This document shows positions 46,633 through 55,679 of a DNA stretch of 64,000 nt, piece after piece; position 1 is the first letter of the stretch, and each line of letters starts with the position of its first letter. The translations under genes were made by a program, and so were the position numbers. A model generated the notes under the pieces. It saw nothing but the letters and a program-made list of their open reading frames with translations, was not told the origin of the DNA and searched no databases. The DNA lies in assembly GCF_003010935.1 (NCBI RefSeq), contig NZ_PGGN01000001.1, forward strand, positions 1,488,001-1,552,000, in the 5' to 3' direction. The stretch comes from Phyllobacterium endophyticum. GTDB lineage: Bacteria > Pseudomonadota > Alphaproteobacteria > Rhizobiales > Rhizobiaceae.

Positions 46633-48951
46633 TTGCGATCTAGGATTTGTCTTTTACTAGCTGCCCTTGCCTTGTGCATCGGCCATACGGCTCCCGCCGA
46701 TGCGGCCTGTTATGATCCGCGAGAGGTAATCAGACAGACCAAAAATCCTCGCAATACCACGATTATGACCGTCATGCATCGTGGTCTATGGCTTTCCAAT
46801 GACAACCGTCTGCCGGAAAATAGTATCGGCGCGGCCTTGGCGGCCGATCAAACCTGTATTCCGGGGATCGAATTAGATGTGCGGCTGACAAAGGATCGTG
46901 TCCCTGTGCTGATGCACGATGCAACCTATGGGCGCTTGACCGACGTTTTTAGGCAGGAGCCCGGTAACACCGGTAATCCTAATAAATTCTATCCCGACGA
47001 GCCCAATCCAACGGGCTATAATCCTAAAGTGGTTGACCTTAATTGGGTTGACAACGATGAAAAAGGCAATCCGGCAACTGACAAGGGGGCTCGTTTCCTG
47101 AAGTTGCTGGATAATCCCAATTCGTCAAATCGCAGCGACACAGGCAACGTAACCAATTACTATGTCGAAAGTGTCAAGACCTTTTATGATCAATATCTGG
47201 ACAACCGGATGTCAACGGTCGTATTTTTTCACATAGTTGATCCTGCTGCCACCGAATATGTTCTTCAAGAAATTTACAAGGACCAACGCGACTATAATCA
47301 GGGGTATGGCGCCCGGTTGCGAGCGGCAGAATTCACGATCATCAAATTCCCCGCATGGTCGTTTCCAACGCCTGACGAATACCGGGAGACGCTAAGAAAA
47401 GCCAAGAAAGCAGCTGGCGTTGATGAATCGGCTCCCGATCCCCTAGCCTATCCCTACTATGGTCCTCAAACCTTGCAAGAGCTCATTGATAATACCAAAA
47501 ACAAGACCATAGGCAAGATTACAGACCCTTACACGCAATCCATCGAACTTTGGATCAAAGCCGAAGATGTAAGGATCGGTGTTGAACTCAACGTGAAAGA
47601 TCCAGCACACCTGCTGCAGCCAGAATATGAGAGGGCAAAAGGTAAAGTAGCGCTGGGATCTCTCCATGCAGTCCCGGATTATCCCCGTGTGCATCCGGGG
47701 ACAAGTCCGGGATACCGGATACCGCATGTCAAAGAAGGAACAAAGGGCCAGACAATTGCAGCGAAAGACGGCTTCTATATCGGCTCAATCGGCGCGTGCT
47801 GCTATGAACTGTCCGATAAGCTGACAGGAGGCGACAAGATTGACAGACGCCTTGATGTCAATTTCATCGTCGGAACAGACAAGGGCAAGCCGACCAACAC
47901 CATAATTACAACCGATGACGAAGATGCGGTCGCCCAAGCCATCGCTAAAACTCATGGGCGATCGGCGCTTTGGCCTTACTCCCCCCTTCTGAGGACCGTA
48001 CTTGCATTTGATTACCAGATGAAGCCTTACCATAGCATCATCCGCGACAACGGTAAGGTCGTTACTGCAACCATCGGAAGCACCCCGCTCACTTGGCAGA
48101 CGGATTCAAATTCAAGCAGCGCTGCGTTTTCCCAATTCAATGGTCAAGGCTATCTTTTCTTTGAGCGGGCGGGATCAAACTACCATGAGTTGCTCTTCAA
48201 GAATTTCAACGGATCTACTATGTCGGACGGTGAATGGGCATTGTCTCCAGGGCAAAACCTCTACAGTCGCGGCCGTCCTGCGATCGCCACATCAGATGGT
48301 TACCTGCATTACTTTGGCAATAACTTCAATGTACTTGAAACATTGACGCTTGGTCGCCTTGGATATTGGGGGCAATTAAGCCGTGGACGGACCCTTGGCC
48401 ATGGGGGCCTTCGAGCTGAAGTGAAGCCGGTTCAAACGGGTTACAAGATAGGCGGGTCACCCGCGGCATCTGCATTTGGCGGAAGTGTTGTTGTGCTGTT
48501 CAAGGATTTTGAGAATAGACTACTATATTCTCTCTATGATGGCTACCAAATGAGAGTTCCTTGGGCAGTAAAGATCGGCGCGAAGCATGCAGTGGCGCAA
48601 CTGGTACGAGGTACGGAATTTACATCCATCCCGTTTAACGGAAGATTGTTTGTTTTCCTGTCAGGTTTTCAATTCGCCGAGGAATCCATTATGTGTATGA
48701 CATTTAATGGAACGGGATGGAGCGAACTCACCTGGGTTCCCAATACTACTTCGTATGGGCTTCCGGCAGTGGCGATCGAACGATCGCACATTGTACTCTA
48801 TACTCGCTCTGCTGATGGTAAAAACCGGCTGATGCATAACTCGCTGAGCTTTCCCGACGGTCAAGCACCCTCATGCAATGGCGAATGGTCAGGCAATTCG
48901 GAAGTTCCAGGGCCCGTACTATTGCACACCGCGCCGGTTGCACTTCAATGA
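46633..48951 (+). CDS. Exported glycerophosphodiester phosphodiesterase with C-terminal repeat (propeller-like) domain
   Basis: The product has 772 residues from TTG 46633 (CAGGAGG 5 bases upstream). A Sec signal is visible (MRSRICLLLAALALCIGHTAPADAA). The GDPD catalytic half has MHRGLWLSNDNRLPENSIGAA, GIELDVRLTKDRVPVLMHD and a further acidic site near ELNVKDP. The second half, about 450 to the end, has repeats like GSPAASAFGGSVVVLF and GLPAVAIERSHIVLY, as in beta-propeller or lectin-like domains. GDPDs split glycerophosphodiesters to glycerol-3-phosphate and an alcohol (choline, inositol, glycerol). The gene is lower in GC than its neighbours. It may be horizontally acquired. Confidence 0.85.
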   Translation: MRSRICLLLAALALCIGHTAPADAACYDPREVIRQTKNPRNTTIMTVMHRGLWLSNDNRLPENSIGAALAADQTCIPGIELDVRLTKDRVPVLMHDATYGRLTDVFRQEPGNTGNPNKFYPDEPNPTGYNPKVVDLNWVDNDEKGNPATDKGARFLKLLDNPNSSNRSDTGNVTNYYVESVKTFYDQYLDNRMSTVVFFHIVDPAATEYVLQEIYKDQRDYNQGYGARLRAAEFTIIKFPAWSFPTPDEYRETLRKAKKAAGVDESAPDPLAYPYYGPQTLQELIDNTKNKTIGKITDPYTQSIELWIKAEDVRIGVELNVKDPAHLLQPEYERAKGKVALGSLHAVPDYPRVHPGTSPGYRIPHVKEGTKGQTIAAKDGFYIGSIGACCYELSDKLTGGDKIDRRLDVNFIVGTDKGKPTNTIITTDDEDAVAQAIAKTHGRSALWPYSPLLRTVLAFDYQMKPYHSIIRDNGKVVTATIGSTPLTWQTDSNSSSAAFSQFNGQGYLFFERAGSNYHELLFKNFNGSTMSDGEWALSPGQNLYSRGRPAIATSDGYLHYFGNNFNVLETLTLGRLGYWGQLSRGRTLGHGGLRAEVKPVQTGYKIGGSPAASAFGGSVVVLFKDFENRLLYSLYDGYQMRVPWAVKIGAKHAVAQLVRGTEFTSIPFNGRLFVFLSGFQFAEESIMCMTFNGTGWSELTWVPNTTSYGLPAVAIERSHIVLYTRSADGKNRLMHNSLSFPDGQAPSCNGEWSGNSEVPGPVLLHTAPVALQ

Positions 48952-49472
48952 AAGACACGGGCCCTCACAATTTTGTCGTTGCGCAAACACCCCCCTTGCG
49001 AGCGCGTTCGACTCGGTTCCGGCTTCCTCATCGGCGAGCCTTGAACGGCCGCATCATTCCTGTCCGGGCTGTGCAGGGATGACGCGACTGCCATGCCTGG
49101 TCGATGACGATGCGGGAGCGTCGCGCGTTTTTGCTACTTGCCCTGCCCCCGGGATCTGGCGAAAACCGCGCCTGGGACTTCGCGCCAAGACGTACGAGCC
49201 TGCGAAGCGTGTTTGGATAGGCTCAGGCACAACCCGGCAAACAGCAGTCATGAAAAAGGGAGACCGTCACCAAGGCCATAGCGTCGGTGACGAAAAGGAC
49301 GGAATAGGCGTTATGAGGCTCGTAACATGGCTTGTGGAGATCAGAGGAACAAATCCACGATAAAAAGGTAGCCATCGCGCTGGCTTCGATCCCGGTTTCT
49401 TCCACCCTCACGGTCCGACTCTAAAGTACGCTCCTCGTGGAGCCATCCGGGCATGGACGAGATCCTCCCATC
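48952..49472. other. Convergent intergenic region, no recognised gene
   Basis: The region lies between the GDPD and phospholipase C genes. Several open frames occur but none has convincing homology, start or ribosome site. No clear terminator hairpin was seen. Confidence 0.5.
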
Positions 49473-51941
49473 TTATTCGATGAACCGAATGGAAGGTGTC
49501 GAACTTTCTTCGATGAAAAACTGCCCTGATGATTTCGGATGGGCCGATAGTGAGGTGGCAGGTATAGCAGGGCTGCCGGCGGTTTCGACGGGCGGCCTTT
49601 TGTCGACCGTTGCTACGGGAAGATCGTCTATTGTTAAGAACGGATCAGTTCGGCTGGGCTCACCATTTTCGATGTGTCCGGCGATGCGCCGCTTGAATGG
49701 AGCGGCTGTTTTTCCATGCTTGTCGGTAAATTCGACTGTCACATCGTACCAAGCTTCTCTTGTGGGAATCTGAACGACCTTCCTGGTATAGCCTGTCTGA
49801 TCCATCGGGAGTGGTACCATGATGAAGTCTTGCGGCGTACCATCGGCACCCCATATTGGCGAATATTTGTTGGATATCTTGAGAAAGCGGCCTTCTTTCC
49901 AACAACCGGTTATATCGAGATAAAGCTCAAGGTCCTGCCAGGGGTCGATGGCAGTTTCACCAACATAGACGGTGATCTTGGCATCGATATTTGCGTCATT
50001 GTTGCCCTCCAGTTCATAAAGATAGCCGTTCGGACCATGGATAGAAAACCCATACTTGTCGGATATGGGTAGTTCAGGGTTCAAAGGTTCTTCCTTCACA
50101 ACTGTATATCTCTTCGGAGCACCGGCGGAAACGTTATCGTAGGCATAGAAAGAGACGCCTGCGGAGCTCGTGGACAAGCAGAGATTGAGCTTGCTGTTTT
50201 GCGCATCGATAGTGCCGTTGACGCTAAAGTAATAGGGCAACGGTCGCGCTTTGCGCGTGCCGTCAAGGTTCGATGTCTGGTTTGAGGCAAACCATGTGAG
50301 CGGATTGTCCACTTTAGGAAGATTCTTGGTGTTGTCTGCAGGTACAGTGGGCGACTTGGAAAATAATGGACCGCGGCGGTTAAATTCCTTTTTGACAAGG
50401 CCTGTCGTCTTTGCATCAGGCTTGCCGAAATCAAGGGCCGAAGTCAGATCACCTGCGACCGCGCGCCGCCAGTCGGAAATATTGGGTTCCGCAATGCCAA
50501 ATCGTGCCTCAAGGAATTGGAGCACGGATGTGTGGTCGAAAACCTGTGAACACACCCAACCGCCCTTTGACCAAGGCGATATCACTATACAGGGTACGCG
50601 CGGCCCGAAGCCAAGGGGATTCCGCCCATCTATTTCATGCTTGAGGCTGTCTTGCAAAGAGGAGGACACTTCACCATCCGCACCGGTCACGGGCGGCATG
50701 GGCGGCACGATATGGTCAAAATATCCATCGTTTTCATCATAGTTGAGGATAAGGACAGTCTTGCTCCACACTTTCGGATTGGCAACGAGGCCACTCAAAA
50801 CTTTGTTTATGTAATAAGCGCCCCTGGTGCTTCCTCCAGAGTGCTCGGAGTAGCATTGTGGTGCAACTATCCACGAAATATTTGGAAGCTTATTACGCCA
50901 GACATCGAACTCAAATTCGTAAAGCGTACGGTTTGTTACGCCTTTTTTTGTCAGCGCGTCCAGCTTGCCATGATCAACTTTGACTTCCTTTCCTACGCAA
51001 AAATCTTTCAAAAACTTAAGAAATGTTTCCTTGAATAATGGAGTTTCATGAATCGGATCGGGTAAATAGCAGCGTCCATTCGTCCAAAAGCAACCTTTGA
51101 CCGGTTTATTGCGATAGGCATTGAAGGTTTCCAGCGCATTATCGGTGAAGTTATCAGTTGCAAAGTCTAAAGCTTGGCCGGTTCCACCCTGATAGGTTCG
51201 CCAGCTGATTTTTTTCGTCTTGTTGGCTGGCAGTGCGTTGAATTCTTCTATTCGCTCGGGATAGGTCTTCCAGGCATGGCCACCCGAGATCCTTTTCAGA
51301 AACCCCCCATTCGGGTCAGACGCTGTGCCCGACATCAAATGCAACCGATTTGGATATGTGTCGCCATGCACCGAGGAGTGGTAATGGTCGCAAATCGTGA
51401 ATGAATTGGCAAGATGCCGGTGGTAGCTCACGTCCTGGTGTTTGAGATGCCCCATCACCAGCACATCTTTTTTCGCTTCAAGCCACCGGTCATAGCTTCC
51501 CTTGTTCCAAGCCTTTATCCCCGAATCCATCCCGTGATGGGTGCCACGTATGTTTTCTCCATTCTTGCCGTAATCAATATGGAATGGAGCAACGAATTCC
51601 GCCTTTGGATCTACACCGCAACGCTTTTCGGCCGTCATGCTTGCGATGGCTTTGTTGGAATTCGGCTGAAACCACGTTGCCTTACCTGTCGATGGCAATA
51701 CGACCGGGCGAGGGTCCGTATAGCCGCGTACGCCGTTATAGGTGCCAAAATAATGATCGAACGATCGGTTTTCCTGCATAAGGATCACCACGTGCTCGAC
51801 GTCGAGTATAGTTCCAGTGACCCTGTTGGGCTCGATGGCGAGGGCCTGCTGGATAGCTGGAGGCATTGCGCTGAGGCCCGCTGTGCCCGCTGCGGTCACA
51901 CCCATCATCTTCATAAATTCACGGCGGTCGATAGCAGTCAT
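49473..51941 (-). CDS. Phospholipase C, phosphocholine-specific (Tat-exported)
   Basis: The product has 822 residues from ATG 51941. The N-terminal Tat signal is MTAIDRREFMKMMGVTAAGT. The phosphoesterase core has VVILMQENRSFDHYFGT, HGDTYPNRLHLMSG, NYDENDGYFDHIVPP and DHTSVLQFLE. C-terminal repeats of the bacterial PLC domain (DUF756) follow, from about residue 590. It hydrolyses phosphatidylcholine or sphingomyelin to diacylglycerol and phosphocholine, outside the cell. It converges on the GDPD gene. Its GC content is close to that of the GDPD gene, lower than the rest of the window. Confidence 0.9.
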   Translation of the reverse strand: MTAIDRREFMKMMGVTAAGTAGLSAMPPAIQQALAIEPNRVTGTILDVEHVVILMQENRSFDHYFGTYNGVRGYTDPRPVVLPSTGKATWFQPNSNKAIASMTAEKRCGVDPKAEFVAPFHIDYGKNGENIRGTHHGMDSGIKAWNKGSYDRWLEAKKDVLVMGHLKHQDVSYHRHLANSFTICDHYHSSVHGDTYPNRLHLMSGTASDPNGGFLKRISGGHAWKTYPERIEEFNALPANKTKKISWRTYQGGTGQALDFATDNFTDNALETFNAYRNKPVKGCFWTNGRCYLPDPIHETPLFKETFLKFLKDFCVGKEVKVDHGKLDALTKKGVTNRTLYEFEFDVWRNKLPNISWIVAPQCYSEHSGGSTRGAYYINKVLSGLVANPKVWSKTVLILNYDENDGYFDHIVPPMPPVTGADGEVSSSLQDSLKHEIDGRNPLGFGPRVPCIVISPWSKGGWVCSQVFDHTSVLQFLEARFGIAEPNISDWRRAVAGDLTSALDFGKPDAKTTGLVKKEFNRRGPLFSKSPTVPADNTKNLPKVDNPLTWFASNQTSNLDGTRKARPLPYYFSVNGTIDAQNSKLNLCLSTSSAGVSFYAYDNVSAGAPKRYTVVKEEPLNPELPISDKYGFSIHGPNGYLYELEGNNDANIDAKITVYVGETAIDPWQDLELYLDITGCWKEGRFLKISNKYSPIWGADGTPQDFIMVPLPMDQTGYTRKVVQIPTREAWYDVTVEFTDKHGKTAAPFKRRIAGHIENGEPSRTDPFLTIDDLPVATVDKRPPVETAGSPAIPATSLSAHPKSSGQFFIEESSTPSIRFIE

Positions 51942-52589
51942 AATTCTATAGATCCTCAAATGGGAAAAGGCGCCAAAGCGCCAGAGATATTTTCAAATAC
52001 AGCGAATTGCGGGAGGTGGAAAAATCCTCAAGGTAGAATTCCTCGACATAAAATTGTCCAGAGATGGGAGTGCAAATTTGTGTAGTGGAAAGGACCACCG
52101 GTCAATTCAACGAAAGTCTAGGCCGAACGGATTTGGACTGAGGCACGTGCCGGATGGCCCGCCACCGGCGCGAAGACCTCGCGTTGCGAGCCGGCCGGCC
52201 CGTTCGGGATCAGTCATGGTGCGTGGCGGCCATGTCGGTCTTGATGAACTCCGGCGACCGGATCAGCGCATTTGTCCGCTTTGTCTTGCCGCTTTGTCGA
52301 AGAACGGATCACTAGAACCGGCTGTCCGTCCAGCAACAGGCACGGCAAATGATTTTCCCCTATCAATATGATCCCGAGACCAAGAAATGGCAGCATTGGG
52401 CAAAGATACCCAATAATTATCTTGCGGCCGGAGGACCTGGCATCTTCTGATCTGCCTTTTGGGTTGCCCGCTGGCCCGTCCCATACACTCAGGACCAGCG
52501 GGCAATAGAGCTGCCGCTCGCGATGGCCGCTTGCGACAAGGCAAATCCTCTCCGAATGAAACCCTCGAGCGAGCGCCAGGCCGATGCCG
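51942..52589. other. Region between the phospholipase C and shikimate-kinase remnant, no gene supported
   Basis: Open frames here have no recognisable family. A 33-codon plus frame at 52349-52450 (MIFPYQYDPETKKWQHWAK...) is protein-like in composition but has no ribosome site and no known relatives. The surrounding DNA is likely degenerate. Confidence 0.4.
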
Positions 52590-52768
52590 CTATAGCCATA
52601 TCGAGATTCCCTGCTCAGCGATCCGTGCGCGGGTCTCGGCATTCGTGAAGGCGCCGCCGCCGGTCGCCACCACTTTCGGTTGTCCGGCAAGGAGCCGCGC
52701 GAGCACCAGCCGCTCGCCGTCACGAAAATACGGCTCGCCGCAGTCTCTAAATCTGATATCCGCAACGA
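52590..52768 (-). pseudogene. Shikimate kinase fragment
   Basis: On the minus strand, one frame reads [20 protein letters not shown] and continues with [24 protein letters not shown], then TAG at 52590-52592. This is the middle of shikimate kinase, which has FRDGE, the core ATGGGAF motif and the ISIWL strand. The N-terminal P-loop part is missing, no start lies ahead of it, and the stop falls where the family continues. It is about 55 residues of a 175-residue enzyme, so it is a remnant. It adjoins the iron operon. Confidence 0.8.
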
Positions 52769-52862
52769 CCCCCTATATGAGCCGCTTGAGTTAGAGACTA
52801 GTCCGAAAAGGGGAAGCTAAAAGCCAGTTAGATCTGGTATCCTGATCGATATAAACAATGCA

Positions 52863-53669
52863 TTAAGCGTGGCTGACCGAGGCATAAGGCAGGCAAAAGG
52901 GTGTTCCATTGATCGGGTGCGGAATGACATGCGCCTCGACGCCAAAAACGGATTTTATCAAGCTTTGCGTCAAGAGGTCGGCAGGACTTCCGACTGCATA
53001 AATACGGCGGTCCGCGACTGCGATAATGTGATCGGCATATTGAGCAGCGTGATTGAGGTCATGAACGACCATAACCACGGTGCGGGCATGCTTCTGGTTG
53101 AGCTCCTTTAGAAGTTCAAGCACATCGAACTGGTGGGCAATATCCAGATAGGTCGTGGGCTCGTCAAGCAGCAGGATCGCGGTTTCCTGGGCCAGTGCCA
53201 TAGCAATCCACGCCCGTTGACGTTGACCGCCGGAAAGGCGATCAAGCGGACGCTCGCCCAACTCAGTCATGCTGGTCGCTGCAAGAGCTGTTTCCACCAT
53301 CTCCTCATCATGTCCGCTGAAGCGGGAAAATAATCCCTTATGAGGATGGCGACCGAAACGGCAGAGCTGCCGCACGGTCAATCCATCCGGCGATATCGGA
53401 CTCTGTGGCAGAAGCGCGAGCTTTCGCGCTACCTGCCGGCTAGACATTTGCGAGATTTCCTTGCCGTCAAGATAAACCACACCTTTGAAGGGTTGTATAA
53501 AACGTCCGAGTGCTTTTAGTAAGGTTGATTTGCCGCTGCCATTAGGCCCGATCATTGCGGTGATCCGACCATCCGGAATAGAAACGTCGATGTCCCGAAG
53601 TACCTGGGTTTCGGCATAGCCGAGTGTGAGCTGTTCTCCCGATAGCCGGAATTGCATCGTTCTAGTCAT
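52863..53669 (-). CDS. fecE: Ferric dicitrate-type ABC transporter ATP-binding protein, FecE-like
   Basis: The product has 268 residues. The Walker A motif is GPNGSGKST, the signature is LSGGQRQRAWIAMALAQ, the Walker B motif is ILLLDEPTTYLD and the switch His is in MVVHDLNHA. The FecE/FepC group drives uptake of iron-siderophore complexes. It is last in the operon and overlaps the permease gene before it by 8 bases. Confidence 0.9.
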   Translation of the reverse strand: MTRTMQFRLSGEQLTLGYAETQVLRDIDVSIPDGRITAMIGPNGSGKSTLLKALGRFIQPFKGVVYLDGKEISQMSSRQVARKLALLPQSPISPDGLTVRQLCRFGRHPHKGLFSRFSGHDEEMVETALAATSMTELGERPLDRLSGGQRQRAWIAMALAQETAILLLDEPTTYLDIAHQFDVLELLKELNQKHARTVVMVVHDLNHAAQYADHIIAVADRRIYAVGSPADLLTQSLIKSVFGVEAHVIPHPINGTPFCLPYASVSHA

Positions 53670-54663
53670 GACGTCCGGCCTCCTTTACGAGGAGAAAAAT
53701 GAGATAAGGACCGCCGATCACAGCAGCTACGATCCCCGCTGGAATTTCGTTCGGTAACGCGATCAACCGTCCGATAAGATCAGCTACAGAAAGCGTCAAG
53801 GCTCCAATCAGCCCACTCGCAGGCAATAGATGCTTTGCGCGCGAACCAACCAGCAGGCGCGCGGCGTGCGGTGCAAGCAGGCCCAGAAAGCCCATACTGC
53901 CGACGCTTGCGACACTGCCCGCGCACAGTGCAATCGATGTGAGTATAAGCCCGCTCCGCATTAGCCCCGGCGACATCCCGAGGCTGATCAGCGTGTCGTC
54001 ACCAAAGCCGCCAGCGTCAAGGCGAGCGGCAGCCAGCAACACCAACGGAAGGCACGCCAGCAACCAGAGGGTCAGGGCAAGGACGTCTACCACTGTACTC
54101 CCATAGACGCTGCCTGCGAGCCAGACCATGGATTGGTCTGTCCTGCTCGGATAAAGTATCATCACATATTGCATCAGCGCCTGTGCCAGCATACCGAGCG
54201 CAACTCCCACAAGCGCGAGCGCTGTCATGCCCCCACCAAAACTGCGACCTAATGCCAGCAGGAGTGCTGCACCACTGATGGCGCCCAGCATGACGCCTGC
54301 CGGTATCGCCCAGATGGCCCAGGCCGCAGGTGTCATAAGCCCCGCCAGAAAAGCGCCTAGCCCTGCCCATTTCGTGATACCAACGACGTCGGGTGACGCA
54401 AGCGGATTGCGAAGCGCGCCTTGTAGAAGAACGCCAGCAATCCCAAACGACGCTCCCGAGAGGATTGAAATCACCACGCGTGGTGCGCGGTACTGAGTGA
54501 CGATGAATGCGTTCTTGCCGCCGCCAATGCCATCAAGCACCTGTCCGATACTCAAGGGCACCGCGCCGACCGCCATCGCGAGCATTGCAATTGCCGCGAT
54601 GAGAACGGCGACAGCAATGCAGACCACCAATGCACGCATGTCGGTTCCGGTCATGGTGCTCAT
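53662..54663 (-). CDS. fecD: Ferric dicitrate-type ABC permease, FecD-like
   Basis: The product has 333 residues from ATG 54663, which overlaps the previous stop (ATGA). About ten membrane segments of the FecCD family are visible. RNPLASPDVVGITKWAG and GFLGLLAPHAARLLVG are conserved family motifs, and the end is LIFLLVKEAG. It pairs with the FecC-like permease before it. Confidence 0.9.
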   Translation of the reverse strand: MSTMTGTDMRALVVCIAVAVLIAAIAMLAMAVGAVPLSIGQVLDGIGGGKNAFIVTQYRAPRVVISILSGASFGIAGVLLQGALRNPLASPDVVGITKWAGLGAFLAGLMTPAAWAIWAIPAGVMLGAISGAALLLALGRSFGGGMTALALVGVALGMLAQALMQYVMILYPSRTDQSMVWLAGSVYGSTVVDVLALTLWLLACLPLVLLAAARLDAGGFGDDTLISLGMSPGLMRSGLILTSIALCAGSVASVGSMGFLGLLAPHAARLLVGSRAKHLLPASGLIGALTLSVADLIGRLIALPNEIPAGIVAAVIGGPYLIFLLVKEAGRHD

Positions 54664-55673
54664 TTCGCCCTTTGCCTCCACAGAATCAAGAGAAATGCCG
54701 GCGCGCCAAGGAGAGCGGTGACAATGCCGACCGGCATTTCTGCAGGGAATGCCGCGATGCGCCCGAGAAGATCAGCCGAATTGAGCAAGAGGGGGCCGGC
54801 TATGGCGCTGAGTACGATCAATGTAAGTTGATCACCGCCAGCAAGACGCCGCACAAAGTGTGGCACCAGAAGACCGATAAAACCGATTGGACCGCTGACC
54901 GCGACGGCGGAACCCGCAAGAACGACGATGAGAAAGGCTGCAAGGCCACCAACGCGCTTCGCATTCTGGCCGAGCGAAAGCCCCGTTGTTTCATCAAGCT
55001 CCAAAACCCCGAAATGCCGTCCGGCGAGGAGCGCGGCCCCACCGCCCATGACGGTGAACGGCAGAATGATTCGAACCTCTCCCCACTGCGCTCCGTTGAT
55101 CGACCCTGCCAGCCAGTAGAGGATATCCTGTGCGGCGTTGTTCGCAATCAGGATTGCCTGCACGAGGGCAGCAAGCACCAGTTGTATGGAGATGCCGGCA
55201 AGTGCCAGTTTCATGTCGGTGATGGTCCCCGAGACGGAAAGTGCCCACATGGCCAGTCCAACTGCCGCAGCACCCGCAAATGCGGGCCAGACGGTGCTGG
55301 CACCTCCCATTTGTGGCAGAGCAATGAGGCAGAGGACAATAGCCAGCGACGCTCCGGCATTGATACCGAATGTCTGAGGCGATGCCAGTGGATTGCGTGT
55401 CAGTGTCTGGATAAGAACACCCGCCATTGCCAAGTTCGCGCCGACAAGTAGCGCAAGGACAATACGCGGCATACGCACATTCCAGATCAGCGCGCTGTCC
55501 GGTGTACCATCCGGCGAGGCAAGCAGGGCAAGCGCACGATGTATCGGCAATTTGGAAACGCCAACCGAAACCGATGTAATCATTATGGCTGCGAGCCCAA
55601 TAGCGAGCAAACACCCGATAAGGACTGGCTTGCTGCTGTTGCGCGCCATCGGGTGCGCACGTTCCCGGCTCAT
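54660..55673 (-). CDS. fecC: Ferric dicitrate-type ABC permease, FecC-like
   Basis: The product has 337 residues. FecCD family motifs are RMPRIVLALLVGANLAMAGVLIQTLTRNPLASPQTFGINAGASLA and GFIGLLVPHFVRRLAGG. A matching pair with the FecD-like gene downstream forms the iron-complex channel. It follows the FecB-like gene by 6 bases. Confidence 0.9.
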   Translation of the reverse strand: MSRERAHPMARNSSKPVLIGCLLAIGLAAIMITSVSVGVSKLPIHRALALLASPDGTPDSALIWNVRMPRIVLALLVGANLAMAGVLIQTLTRNPLASPQTFGINAGASLAIVLCLIALPQMGGASTVWPAFAGAAAVGLAMWALSVSGTITDMKLALAGISIQLVLAALVQAILIANNAAQDILYWLAGSINGAQWGEVRIILPFTVMGGGAALLAGRHFGVLELDETTGLSLGQNAKRVGGLAAFLIVVLAGSAVAVSGPIGFIGLLVPHFVRRLAGGDQLTLIVLSAIAGPLLLNSADLLGRIAAFPAEMPVGIVTALLGAPAFLLILWRQRAK

Positions 55674-55679
55674 TGCGGT

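Noticed and set aside
48878-49363. Plus-strand frame of 161 residues in the GDPD/PLC spacer
   Set aside because: It overlaps the end of the GDPD gene in another frame and shows no motif.
52214-52765. Minus-strand 183-residue frame in the shikimate-kinase region
   Set aside because: The shikimate kinase similarity is in a different frame, so this frame is a shadow.
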